In this document: positions 16,850 through 25,262 of the stretch, piece by piece
How positions within the stretch are numbered: position 1 is the stretch's first letter
Layout: each line of letters begins with the position of its first letter
Origin: Rhodobacterales bacterium LSUCC0031
GTDB lineage: Bacteria; Pseudomonadota; Alphaproteobacteria; Rhodobacterales; Rhodobacteraceae
Length of the DNA stretch: 64,000 bases
Assembly (NCBI GenBank): GCA_015689735.1
Contig: WVSP01000003.1
Coordinates: forward strand, 434,001 to 498,000
Reading direction: 5' to 3'
Program-made: the position numbers and the translations under genes
Notes under the pieces: generated by a model
Told to the model about the DNA's origin: nothing
Seen by the model: the letters and a program-made list of their open reading frames with translations, nothing else
Databases searched by the model: none

Positions 16850-17036
16850 GACCGGTCATGGCCATCGGCGCGGCGCAATGGCACAACCATGTCGCGCATG
16901 AAGATTTTCGTCTTCGCCGCGCGGGTGAAAATCGGTCTAAATGGCAACACGATAGGGAAAACCAAACAAATCTTATGTTGGAAGAAGGGCATGAATGGTC
17001 TAAGGCCAACGCACAACAAAACCTTGGGAGGTTACC

Positions 17037-17999
17037 ATGAAACTCTTCAAAGCCCTTGCGGCTGGCACCCTTCTTGCGCTTGCAACACCTGTGTTCGCGC
17101 AAGATCAACTCTCGATCGCAACAGGCGGCACGGGCGGCGTATATTTCCCGATGGGCGGTGGCTTGGCCGAGATCATCAATGGCAAGGTCGATGGCTATTC
17201 CGCGACCGCCGAAGTCACCGGCGCATCGGTCGAAAATATGGGCCTTGTTGCCACAGGTGACGCCGATCTGGCCATCGCGCTGGCTGACACGGTACAGCAG
17301 GGCTACACCGGAACCGGCCGTTTCGAGGGCAATGCCCTGCCGATGGTGCGCGGGCTTGCCTCGCTTTATGCTAACATGATCCAGATCGTCGCTCTCGAAG
17401 GGTCGGGCATCACCTCGCTCGAAGACCTGCGCGGCAAGCGCGTCTCGATCGGCGCGCCGGGTTCGGGCACCGAGGTCAATGCCGCGGCGATCCTGAACGC
17501 CAATGGCATTACCTATGACGACATCGAAGAGCAGCGCCTGAACTTCAACGAAACCGCAGATGCGCTTGCAAATGGTGATATCGATGCAGGCTTCTGGTCG
17601 GTCGGCGCGCCCACATCCTCGATCCTGAACCTCGCCACAACCAACAACATCGTGCTGATCGCGCTGTCAGAGGCAGAAATTGCCGCGGCCCGCGCAGCGG
17701 ATGCGACGTTTGCCACCACCACGCTGCCCGGCGGCACCTATAACGGCGTTGACGCCGATATCACCGTCTTGGGGATTCCCAACGTGCTGATCGCCTCGTC
17801 CGAGATGTCCGATGACCTGGCCTATGCGATCACCCGCGCCATGTTCGAAAACATCGCCGATTTGCAAGCCGTGCATCCCGCGGCGAACGAGACGACGGTT
17901 GACTTCACCATGTCGGCCACGCCGATCCCGCTGCATCCCGGTGCCATCCGCTACTACGAGGAAATCGGCGCCGCGATCCCGGACGCGCTGCGCCCGTGA
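17037..17999 (+). CDS. TAXI-family TRAP transporter substrate-binding protein
   Basis: A 320-residue periplasmic binding protein. Signal peptide is MKLFKALAAGTLLALATPVFAQ. The mature protein opens LSIATGGTGGVYFPMGGGLAEI, the TAXI signature, and contains LEDLRGKRVSIGAPGSGTEV and the DAGFWSVGAP region. GGAGG (about 17027-17031) precedes the ATG. It delivers a ligand (in characterised members glutamate, 2-oxoglutarate or similar acids) to the fused permease encoded two genes on. Its stop overlaps the next start. Confidence 0.93.
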   Translation: MKLFKALAAGTLLALATPVFAQDQLSIATGGTGGVYFPMGGGLAEIINGKVDGYSATAEVTGASVENMGLVATGDADLAIALADTVQQGYTGTGRFEGNALPMVRGLASLYANMIQIVALEGSGITSLEDLRGKRVSIGAPGSGTEVNAAAILNANGITYDDIEEQRLNFNETADALANGDIDAGFWSVGAPTSSILNLATTNNIVLIALSEAEIAAARAADATFATTTLPGGTYNGVDADITVLGIPNVLIASSEMSDDLAYAITRAMFENIADLQAVHPAANETTVDFTMSATPIPLHPGAIRYYEEIGAAIPDALRP

Positions 18000-18478
18000 G
18001 CAGACGGTTTGGAGGGGGGCTTTTCGCCCTCCTCCTTTTTTCTTTGACAGGTTTCGGTATGTGGCCTGCTTTGGCCGGTGTCTTGGTTGCCACGACCGAT
18101 GACGGCACGCAGATAGCCCGGCTCGATATTCCCGAAGGCACCGGCTGGTGCGTCTTGTGGCACCACTCGGTACAGGGCTTCGAAGTCGCTGATTGCTACG
18201 AAAATCGGGGCGGCAACATGGTGCTGACGCGTTCGCGTCAACCCGATTTCGCCGCAGGGCTTGGCCATATCCCGGGTCGCGGGCGTCAGGTGTCGGATGG
18301 GCAGGGCGGCTACTGGATCGTTGACATCGACGAAGCCGTGCCGGGCAATGCCTACATGCTGCGTCCAGGGCTTGGTGCGGTCGATCATCGCTTGCAGACG
18401 GACGACATGACCGTATCCCTGTCGGCAGCAGCCCCGCGCGCCCGTGTCAGGATCGCATTGATAGAGGATGAAGAGTGA
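17996..18478 (+). CDS. DUF1850 domain protein of TAXI-TRAP operon
   Basis: A 160-residue protein with an N-terminal signal or anchor helix (FGGGLFALLLFSLTGFGMWPALA), followed by a beta-rich domain. Motifs are WCVLWHHSVQGFEVADCYENRGG and the GYWIVDIDEAVPG segment, typical of DUF1850. It lies between binding protein and permease with 4-nt overlaps on both sides (stop at 17999 over start 17996; stop at 18478 over start 18475). DUF1850 proteins recur in exactly this place in TAXI-TRAP operons, so an accessory role in transport is likely, though not proven. Confidence 0.85.
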   Translation: MSRRFGGGLFALLLFSLTGFGMWPALAGVLVATTDDGTQIARLDIPEGTGWCVLWHHSVQGFEVADCYENRGGNMVLTRSRQPDFAAGLGHIPGRGRQVSDGQGGYWIVDIDEAVPGNAYMLRPGLGAVDHRLQTDDMTVSLSAAAPRARVRIALIEDEE

Positions 18479-20472
18479 TGGTCAGCGAGACCGAGATCAA
18501 AGCGCAGGCGCAGCAAGAACCTTGGTTCATCTTACGCCTGATCACCGTCGTCGGCATCGTCTTGTCGCTGTTCCATCTTTACGCCGCAGGCGTGCAGCCC
18601 TTGGGGCTGTTCTACCAGCGCCCGATCCATCTGGGCTTTATTCTGGTGCTGTGTTTCCTGATCTACCCGGTCTTTGGGCGCGGCCACGCCCGCGGTCCTT
18701 TGGGCTGGGCGGTTGACGGGTCGTTGATCGTGGCGAGCATCGTCGTGGGCGCATGGTTGCCGATCAACATCGACACCATTGCTAACCAGATCTTCCCACG
18801 CAGCATCGATGTTTGGGTCGGCATTCTGACCGTCATCGTCGTGCTGGAGGGCGCGCGCCGTGCCGTGGGTCTTGGCATGACGATCATCGGGGCGTTCTTC
18901 ATCGCCTACGCTTTTGCCGGCAGCCGGGGCGAATTGCCATTCCTTGCCGATTGGATGCCCGGCATCATGAACCATCGCGGCTATTCGCTTGAGCGTGTGG
19001 CCAGCCAGATGACGTTGGGCGCGGAGGGCATTTTCGGCATCCCGCTTGGGGTTGCGGCAACCTTTATCTTTGTTTTCGTTCTGTTTGGTGCATTCCTCGA
19101 GGTGACGGGTGCGGGCAAGTTTTTCATCGATCTGGCCTATGCCGCGACTGGCAAGCAGCGCGGTGGCCCGGCCAAGGCGGCGGTGATCGCGAGTGCCGGC
19201 ATGGGCTCGATCTCGGGCTCGGCCATCGCCAATGTGGTGACGACGGGGGCCTTTACCATCCCGCTGATGAAAAAACTGGGCTACCGCCCCGCGCAGGCCG
19301 GCGGCATCGAGGCCGCAGCCAGCACAGGCGGGCAAATCATGCCGCCGCTGATGGGGGCGGGCGCCTTCCTCATGTCGGAATTTACACGCGTGCCTTATGT
19401 CGACATCGTGCTGGTGTCGATCTTTCCGGCGATCCTCTATTTCGGGGCAGTTTACCTGCTCGTGCATATCGCCGCTGTCAAGCAAGGCATGACCGGCATG
19501 AACGCCGAAGACCTGCCCAGTGTGCGCAGCGTTTTGGCCGAAGGTTGGCATTTCCTGTTGCCGCTGGTCGCGCTCGTCTGGCTATTGGTTGCGGGCTATT
19601 CGCCCATGCGCGTTGGCTTTTACGCCATTGTTGCCATCGTGGCGGCTGCAAGCGCGCGGGCGCTGTGGGTCTTTTTCGCCAATGGAGCAACGATGGTGGG
19701 CTTTGTCGCGCTGTGCCGCCGCGGATTGGCGCTGACGCTGCAAGCCTTGGAGCTTGGCGCGCGTAACGCGGTCGCGGTCTCCATGGCTTGCGCGGTTGCG
19801 GGCATCATCGTGGGTGTCGTCGGCCTGACCGGGCTGGGGCTGAAATTCTCGGCCATGATGATGGCCTTCTCGGGTGGCAACATTGTGTTGGCACTGCTCT
19901 TGGTGCTGATCGCAAGCCTGATCCTTGGGATGGGTCTGCCGGTCACGGCGGCCTATATCGTCCTGATCATCCTTGTCGGCCCTGCGCTGACGCAGGAATT
20001 CGGCATCCCGCTGTTGATCGCGCATCTGGTGGTGTTCTGGTACTCGCAAGACAGTAACGTCACGCCACCCGTCGCACTTGCAGGCTTTGCCGGTGCGGCG
20101 ATCGCAGGCTCCAAGCCGATGGAGACGAGTTTCCAGGCTTGGAAATACGCCAAGGGCCTCTACCTGATCCCGCTGTTTATGGTCTTCAACGAAGAGATCA
20201 TCCTTGGTGGGCCCCTGCCCCTGGTGATCTGGAGCGGGGTGATCGCGATCATCGCGCTGGTGGGCTTTGCCGCAGCGCTGGAGGGGTTCTTGTGGCGCGC
20301 CATGCCCCTTTGGAGCCGCATTCTTATGGTGCCGGGGGTCGTTGCTGTCTTTTGGCCCAGCTTGGTGGTCGAGGGTGCAGGAGCGGCTTTGATCATGGCA
20401 CTCTTGGCGTTCAACTGGTGGGGTAGCCCCTCCGCGACGTCACGCGACATGCCAGAGGGCAACACACCTTAA
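18475..20472 (+). CDS. TRAP transporter fused permease (4TM/12TM), TAXI type
   Basis: A 665-residue multipass membrane protein combining the small (DctQ-like) and large (DctM-like) TRAP subunits in one chain. Key segments are AYAATGKQRGGPAKAAVIASAG and MGSISGSAIANVVTTGAFTIPLMKKLGY (the conserved GSISGSAxANV motif). These are followed by EAAASTGGQIMPPLMGAGAFLM and ILGMGLPVTAAYIVLI. Uptake is driven by a sodium or proton gradient. The gene ends 11 nt from a convergent gene. Confidence 0.95.
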   Translation: MMVSETEIKAQAQQEPWFILRLITVVGIVLSLFHLYAAGVQPLGLFYQRPIHLGFILVLCFLIYPVFGRGHARGPLGWAVDGSLIVASIVVGAWLPINIDTIANQIFPRSIDVWVGILTVIVVLEGARRAVGLGMTIIGAFFIAYAFAGSRGELPFLADWMPGIMNHRGYSLERVASQMTLGAEGIFGIPLGVAATFIFVFVLFGAFLEVTGAGKFFIDLAYAATGKQRGGPAKAAVIASAGMGSISGSAIANVVTTGAFTIPLMKKLGYRPAQAGGIEAAASTGGQIMPPLMGAGAFLMSEFTRVPYVDIVLVSIFPAILYFGAVYLLVHIAAVKQGMTGMNAEDLPSVRSVLAEGWHFLLPLVALVWLLVAGYSPMRVGFYAIVAIVAAASARALWVFFANGATMVGFVALCRRGLALTLQALELGARNAVAVSMACAVAGIIVGVVGLTGLGLKFSAMMMAFSGGNIVLALLLVLIASLILGMGLPVTAAYIVLIILVGPALTQEFGIPLLIAHLVVFWYSQDSNVTPPVALAGFAGAAIAGSKPMETSFQAWKYAKGLYLIPLFMVFNEEIILGGPLPLVIWSGVIAIIALVGFAAALEGFLWRAMPLWSRILMVPGVVAVFWPSLVVEGAGAALIMALLAFNWWGSPSATSRDMPEGNTP

Positions 20473-20483
20473 GAGGCTACGAA

Positions 20484-21377
20484 TTATCGTTTCAGAACCG
20501 CCAACAAGTCATGCGCGTGGCTTTGAACCCGCGCGCAGGTTGCGGTGACATCAGCCAGCCATGCGGGATCGGAAAGAACGGCACAGCCGCCGGGGACTGG
20601 CACCACCAAATTGTGGCCAATCACGCCACAGGCGCGTAGCTGCGCTTGCGCGAAATCGGCCGTCTTGACGACAACCCCCTCCGGCAGGCCAGCGCAAAAA
20701 TCTGCAAGGCGCAACCGTTGCGCCTGAACATCCGCATCGTGCAAGGTCGCATAGCGGCCAGACTTGTCACAGATCGCCAATACCACCTGTCGATCGATCA
20801 AGATCATGCCTTGAGGCTTGGAGGCCCCATGATCTGCTTGCCCAAGAGCGGACCAGAATGAACCACGCCGCGCGCCGGCGCTTGTCACACCCGCGCAGGT
20901 TAGAACAGCCGGTGTCATGGCTGTTTCGGGCAGCGTGTGAGGCAACAAGATGAACCTTGCAGGCTTTGCCGCATCCCAAAGCGTCGCACAGACATCTTCG
21001 AGTGATCGGGTCGGGTAAAACGGCATGACGCCCTGCGCGCCCCCAGCATCAGGCAAGGGGGCGGCTGCGACAAGCTGCCCTGTGATCACATGAAATAGTT
21101 CCCGATCCCCAGCATCCAAAGCCACAGCGGCTTGCACGCGCAACTCGGCAAGAAGTGCCGATTGGATATCGTTGCGTTGGCGATCGCCGCAGCCAGGAAC
21201 GACGTTGAGCGCATCAAAAAACCTGCTTAGGCCGCCCGGTGCGGCCAAGATTACCTCAAGCGGCACGGCAAGCACCGGATCGGCAAGCACGGCTTGGCGA
21301 AAACGCAGATGCCCATAGACATCGCGCAAGAGGCGCGACACGGGCCATCGGCATCGATCTTGTGATGTGACGTTCAC
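20484..21377 (-). CDS. Hypothetical protein, no family recognised
   Basis: About 297 residues if it starts at the GTG at 21377, which has AAAGG about 9 nt upstream; an in-frame ATG at 21455 is the alternative. Visible features are DVYGHLRFRQAVLADPVLAVPLEVILAAPGG (helical), MPFYPTRSLEDVCATLWDAAKPARFILLPH and FLVVPVPGG-like strands near the end (GHNLVVPVPGGCAVLSD). No signal peptide and no membrane helix. Codon use is like that of the neighbours. The GTG overlaps the stop of a short upstream frame, see 21374-21480. Function unknown. Confidence 0.6.
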   Translation of the reverse strand: MNVTSQDRCRWPVSRLLRDVYGHLRFRQAVLADPVLAVPLEVILAAPGGLSRFFDALNVVPGCGDRQRNDIQSALLAELRVQAAVALDAGDRELFHVITGQLVAAAPLPDAGGAQGVMPFYPTRSLEDVCATLWDAAKPARFILLPHTLPETAMTPAVLTCAGVTSAGARRGSFWSALGQADHGASKPQGMILIDRQVVLAICDKSGRYATLHDADVQAQRLRLADFCAGLPEGVVVKTADFAQAQLRACGVIGHNLVVPVPGGCAVLSDPAWLADVTATCARVQSHAHDLLAVLKR

Positions 21378-21480
21378 TTGCGCGAACCTTTGCTGACGTC
21401 CGCCCCCAAGCTGCGCAGCCAGTTGCCGATGTCTTCGCGCGTTGGCCGCCGACAATGCAGGACGTCATCATCTGCGCAAC
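21374..21480 (-). pseudogene. Possible remnant or very short gene upstream of the hypothetical
   Basis: The frame ending at the TGA 21374-21376 reads like protein over its last ~20 residues (REDIGNWLRSLGADVSKGSRK), and its stop overlaps the GTG of the next gene. That suggests translational coupling to a lost or tiny upstream gene. No convincing start codon with a ribosome-binding site is present, and the sequence upstream in this frame is Cys/His-rich and not protein-like. Weak call. Confidence 0.2.
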
Positions 21481-21505
21481 ATGCAGCACCGAAGGCAATG
21501 TGGAG

Positions 21506-21541
21506 GTATGCCCATTTTGGGCATGTCCAGAATGGGCATAC
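21506..21541. promoter_or_regulatory. Cluster of ATGCCCA palindromes
   Basis: GTATGCCCATT (21506-21516) is an exact inverted repeat of AATGGGCATAC (21531-21541). A third half-site, TGGGCAT (21518-21524), pairs with the first to give ATGCCCA-TTT-TGGGCAT. Three copies of one 7-mer in 36 bp suggest an operator. It lies in the 440-bp stretch 21378-21817, which otherwise contains no supported gene. The nearest downstream gene on + is the winged-helix regulator at 21818. Confidence 0.5.
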
Positions 21542-21817
21542 GCCCCGGTTGCTATGCGTGGAATGGCTGTCCAGACATAGCGGAGCCACGTGGTGGCCCC
21601 AACGCCTTTGCATCATTTGTTTCGGTACGGTGGCCGCGAGAAACGGGCAGAAAAGTTGCAGAGAATTGGGTCAAAACCGCAAACCAAGCCAAAAAAGGTT
21701 GCACCCATCGCGACCGAAAAACGCCACGCATGATGCGCTTGGTCTTGGCGCCTCTCGCCCTTGGGGCGGATCACCACCGACCCGCCCGCGCAACCCGTTC
21801 AGGAAGAATGAGGCATC

Positions 21818-22270
21818 ATGTCCGACACCCCTAAGCATCGCAAACCACGCGAACGCCTCTTGGACGCCTTCGGGACAGTTTTCCCGGCGCATCTCGCGAG
21901 TTCGGCCCGACTTCTGCATGCCGCGCGCGAGGCGCTCAACGGCGACTTGGACAAGCTGTTTATTCTATGCGTCATCCTCGCCTCCGAGGATGATGCCGCG
22001 TGGACGGGCATCGACTTCGACGCGATCGACCAGATGCCGCGGATGGGCTGCACCAACACGGCGTCGATTGCACATTCCACAGGCATCCCGCGCGCCACTG
22101 CGCAACGCAAACTTGCTGAAATGGTGCGGCTTGGCTGGGTCGAACGGCGCCCAGACACCGGCTGGAGCCTAACACCGAAAGCCGTGCAAGACCTGCGCGA
22201 CTTGTCGGTAGAAACGCTGCGCTACCTGCAAGCGATCACAACCGCATTGCGCAAAAGCGAAACGAGCTAA
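21818..22270 (+). CDS. Winged-helix DNA-binding protein (MarR-like)
   Basis: A 150-residue probable transcription regulator. The central part reads as a winged helix: DKLFILCVILASEDDAAW, then CTNTASIAHSTGIPRATAQRKLAEMVRLGWVERR (helix-turn-helix followed by the wing), with GWSLTPKAVQDL completing it. The C-terminal helix would dimerise. The domain resembles regulators that sort by IPRxTxxRxL recognition helices. It lies downstream of the ATGCCCA palindromes, which could be its own operator. Not assigned to a named family. Confidence 0.65.
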   Translation: MSDTPKHRKPRERLLDAFGTVFPAHLASSARLLHAAREALNGDLDKLFILCVILASEDDAAWTGIDFDAIDQMPRMGCTNTASIAHSTGIPRATAQRKLAEMVRLGWVERRPDTGWSLTPKAVQDLRDLSVETLRYLQAITTALRKSETS

Positions 22271-22306
22271 GCGCCGCGCACATCCTGTCAGTTAGTAATG
22301 GCAAGG

Positions 22307-22383
22307 TGGCGGACTGGGGAGGATTCGAACCCCCGACCCCTTGATTCGTAGTCAAGTACTCTATCCAACTGAGCTACCAGTCC
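22307..22383 (-). tRNA. tRNA-Arg (anticodon ACG)
   Basis: Read on the minus strand the 77-nt gene folds as a cloverleaf. The acceptor stem is GGACTGG/CCAGTCC, followed by TA, a D arm with GCTC/GAGT, the anticodon stem CTTGA/TCAAG with loop CTACGAA (anticodon ACG), and a T arm with GTTCGAATC. The discriminator is G and CCA is encoded. The ACG wobble base is normally converted to inosine by TadA to read CGU, CGC and CGA. Confidence 0.97.
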
Positions 22384-22439
22384 GTGGAGGCGGGGTTTAA
22401 CCGCGCCATCGCAGCGTTGCAAGCGGAAAACCGGGGTGG

Positions 22440-23825
22440 TCAGGCGGCCACACCGGCGGGAATGAAAATCCGAAAGATCGTGCCGTCGGGGCCGCTCTGC
22501 ACCAGTTCCAGCCGACCACCATGTCCCTTGACCAATTCGGCACAGATCGCCAACCCCAAGCCCGAGCCGCCTTTGCGCACCCCGCCATGAAACGGCTTGA
22601 ACAGGTGTTCACGTGCCTTTTGGGGCAAGCCGGGGCCGGTATCTGCGATGGTAATCTCCCAGCCCTCATCGCTATCGCGCGCTGCGATGTTGATACGCCC
22701 CTGCGCACCCGTAGCCAGGATTGCCAAGCGAGCGTTGCGCACAAGGTTCGACAAGACCCGATAAAGCTGTTCGGGGTCGGCGCGCACAGCCAGCGTCGGG
22801 GCAATATCGTCGCTATAGCTGATCAATGCGCCATCATCTGCCAAGCGCTCATTCTCGAAGACATCCTCGACCAGCTTGCGTAGGGCGACACGGGTCAGCT
22901 TGGGGGCGGGTTCCTCGGCGCGGCCAAAGGCGAGCGTTGCCTCGGTCAGGTTGATCGCACGATCAAGCGAGGCGACCAGACGCGGCGCGATTCGCTGAAC
23001 GGCGGGGTCTTGCGATGCCTCAAGCCGGTCGCCGAGCATGGTGGCCACCGACAGCATGTTGCGCAAGTCGTGGCTGATCTTGGCCACCGCCTCGCCCAAT
23101 TGGGCCAAACGCGCGCGTTGGCGCAGCGCGCCGGTCAGATCGGTTTGCAGTTTTTGCAGCGCATCCTCGGCATCGCGTAATTCCTGCACGCGCCCCTCGG
23201 GGCGGATAATGCGCGCAGCATCGGCGGGTGCCTCGGCATAGCGTGTCATGGCGGTCACCAAGCGCTTGATCGGTGTGACCATCAATTGGCGTACCGCGAC
23301 AAACAACAGGACAGCGGTAAAGATCGAGATGACCGCCGACAGTGCAAGAATACGTAGCCCGTAATCAATCAGCGCGGCGCGCAAAGGTGCAGCAGGCATG
23401 GTAATCTCGATCAACAAACCTGCCTCGCGCACAGGCTCACCGATGACGCGGATGACCTCGTCGGCGGGGTTGATCATGCGCGCCAACGCATCGCGCATCA
23501 GCACCCATGGGGCCGGATCGCGCATGTCATAGCTATGCGCGATCATCGGCATCTGATCACTCGACAAGATCAGTTGCCGCACGGCATCGCGGCGTAGCAC
23601 CACGTTCAGCACCTCGGCATTCTCAAGAAGCTCTGCCTCAAGCGCGTCATCGATCATCCCGTCGGCTGCCAAAAGTGCGAGCGAGGCGATCTGAGCGCGT
23701 TCAAGCCGCGCAAGCAGGTATTCTTCACGAAAGCGGGCGACCGAAGGCACAAAAATGAATACCTCGGCCAGCATCACGAAGATGACGGTAAGGATCAAGA
23801 AGCGCCCTGAGAGTGTATTGGTCAC
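22440..23825 (-). CDS. Membrane sensor histidine kinase
   Basis: A 461-residue kinase. The N-terminal transmembrane helix (FLILTVIFVMLAEVFIFVPS) is followed by a periplasmic sensor region to about residue 165. The second helix (ALSAVISIFTAVLLFVAVRQ) leads into a HAMP-like linker (TPIKRLVTAMTRYAEAPADA). The dimerisation domain has the phospho-accepting His in KISHDLRNMLSVA (about residue 250). The ATPase domain has the N box LSNLVRNARLA, G1 IADTGPGLPQ and G2 GGSGLGLAICAELVKGHGG. No response regulator gene is adjacent, so it is an orphan kinase here. The signal is unknown. Confidence 0.92.
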   Translation of the reverse strand: MTNTLSGRFLILTVIFVMLAEVFIFVPSVARFREEYLLARLERAQIASLALLAADGMIDDALEAELLENAEVLNVVLRRDAVRQLILSSDQMPMIAHSYDMRDPAPWVLMRDALARMINPADEVIRVIGEPVREAGLLIEITMPAAPLRAALIDYGLRILALSAVISIFTAVLLFVAVRQLMVTPIKRLVTAMTRYAEAPADAARIIRPEGRVQELRDAEDALQKLQTDLTGALRQRARLAQLGEAVAKISHDLRNMLSVATMLGDRLEASQDPAVQRIAPRLVASLDRAINLTEATLAFGRAEEPAPKLTRVALRKLVEDVFENERLADDGALISYSDDIAPTLAVRADPEQLYRVLSNLVRNARLAILATGAQGRINIAARDSDEGWEITIADTGPGLPQKAREHLFKPFHGGVRKGGSGLGLAICAELVKGHGGRLELVQSGPDGTIFRIFIPAGVAA

Positions 23826-23849
23826 GGCTACCCCGGTTTGCCGTTTTGA

Positions 23850-25262
23850 TCAGCGCAGCAGTTGCACAAGCCGCACAACTCGTTTGACCCATCGGCTTTC
23901 GAACAATCTCGGAGCAAAATAGGCACCCGCGACGCGTTTGTTAATCTCTCCCAAGGTCGGATAGGGCGAAATCATGCCCGCGATCGCTGACATCTTCAGC
24001 CGTGAAGCGATTGCCAGCGCCCAGATCTGGATCAATTCCCCCGCCTGCGGGCCAACGACCGTGGCCCCGACGGGGCGGCCACGCACCACCATGACCTTGG
24101 CAAAGCCTTGTGCCTGCCCGGTGGCGATGGCGCGATCGTTATGGGCGAAGTCGGCCCGCACCACGCTCAGCCGCGCGCCATGAAGCTTGCGCGCTTCCGC
24201 TTCGGTCAGGCCGACTTGGGCCAATTCGGGATCGGTATAGGTCACATGAGGCACATGATCATTTCGCGCGCGGGCGCGCAGGCCAAACAGCATCGGGCGG
24301 ATGATCAGCCCCGCATGATAGCCTGCAACATGGGTGAATTGCGCGCCCCCCGTTACATCGCCAATCGCATAGATGCGGCGGTTCGTGGTCCGCAGCCCTG
24401 CATCCACGACAATGCCCTTGAGGCTATGCGCCACTCCTGCCTGATCGAGGCCGAGATCTTCCAACACAGGCCGCCGCCCAGCTGCCACCAAAAGATGCGT
24501 GCCGGTGATGATGTCACCTGCACTGGTTCGCACGGTAATCGCGCTATCCTGTTCCGCGACGGATGTTACCCCGGCCCCTTCGATCACGGCGATCCCTTCC
24601 GCACGCAGCTGATCCAACACCAGCGCGACCGCTTCTGGGTCGTCGCGGCCCAGCGCGCGCGCCTCCTCGATCACGGTCACAGCACTGCCGAGGCGACGAT
24701 GCGCTTGGGCCATCTCAAGCCCGATGGCCCCCCCCCCGATGACGATCAGGTGTTCAGGCCGCGCGCGCAGGTCAAAGATCGTCTCGTTGGTATGGTAGGT
24801 CACGCTCTCAAGGCCAGCGATGGGCGGCACAAAGGCACGCGCACCCGTTGCAATAACGAAGCGCCGCGCGGTGATCTGCTGGCCACCTGCCTGAAGCCGA
24901 TGCGGCGACACGAAACGCGCCCGCGCCCGGATCACTATCACGCCCAAACCCTCGAACCGTTCTTGGCTATCAACAGGCGCGATCTGGGCGATCACCGCGC
25001 GTAGATGCTCATTGGCTGCCGCGAAGTCAGGATTTGGATCATGCCCCGCCACGCCAAATGCAGCCTGTGCGGTCTGATGCGCCTTGTGGCCAGCGGCCAA
25101 AAGCGATTTGGACGGCACACAGCCCGTGTTCAGGCAATCGCCCCCCATATCGCCGGCCTCGATCAGCACGACCCGCGCGCCCATCTGCACAGCGCCCGCG
25201 GCAACCGACAACCCTGCGGCGCCTGCGCCGATGATGCAGATATCTGTTGTGAGATCGCCCAT
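23850..25262 (-). CDS. Mercuric reductase-like pyridine nucleotide-disulfide oxidoreductase
   Basis: A 470-residue FAD/NAD(P)H enzyme. The N-terminal dinucleotide fold is ICIIGAGAAGLSVAAGA. The redox disulfide is GGDCLNTGCVPSKSLL. The second nucleotide fold is HLIVIGGGAIGLEMAQAHRRLG, and the third FAD contact is IYAIGDVTGG. The C-terminal interface domain ends GMISPYPTLGEINKRV, in place of the HAHPT motif of dihydrolipoamide dehydrogenases. The paired Hg-binding cysteines of MerA are absent, so a general disulfide reductase is more likely. Its ATG at 25262 overlaps the stop of the TVP38 gene (ATGA). Confidence 0.88.
   Translation of the reverse strand: MGDLTTDICIIGAGAAGLSVAAGAVQMGARVVLIEAGDMGGDCLNTGCVPSKSLLAAGHKAHQTAQAAFGVAGHDPNPDFAAANEHLRAVIAQIAPVDSQERFEGLGVIVIRARARFVSPHRLQAGGQQITARRFVIATGARAFVPPIAGLESVTYHTNETIFDLRARPEHLIVIGGGAIGLEMAQAHRRLGSAVTVIEEARALGRDDPEAVALVLDQLRAEGIAVIEGAGVTSVAEQDSAITVRTSAGDIITGTHLLVAAGRRPVLEDLGLDQAGVAHSLKGIVVDAGLRTTNRRIYAIGDVTGGAQFTHVAGYHAGLIIRPMLFGLRARARNDHVPHVTYTDPELAQVGLTEAEARKLHGARLSVVRADFAHNDRAIATGQAQGFAKVMVVRGRPVGATVVGPQAGELIQIWALAIASRLKMSAIAGMISPYPTLGEINKRVAGAYFAPRLFESRWVKRVVRLVQLLR

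Noticed and set aside
21442-21834. Open frame on + of about 130 codons upstream of the winged-helix gene
   Set aside because: It covers the palindrome cluster, has no ribosome-binding site, no family-like sequence, and overlaps the winged-helix start out of frame.
23850-25262. True mercuric reductase (merA)
   Set aside because: The N-terminal heavy-metal domain and the C-terminal Cys pair of MerA are missing, and the neighbour is a TVP38 gene rather than mer genes.
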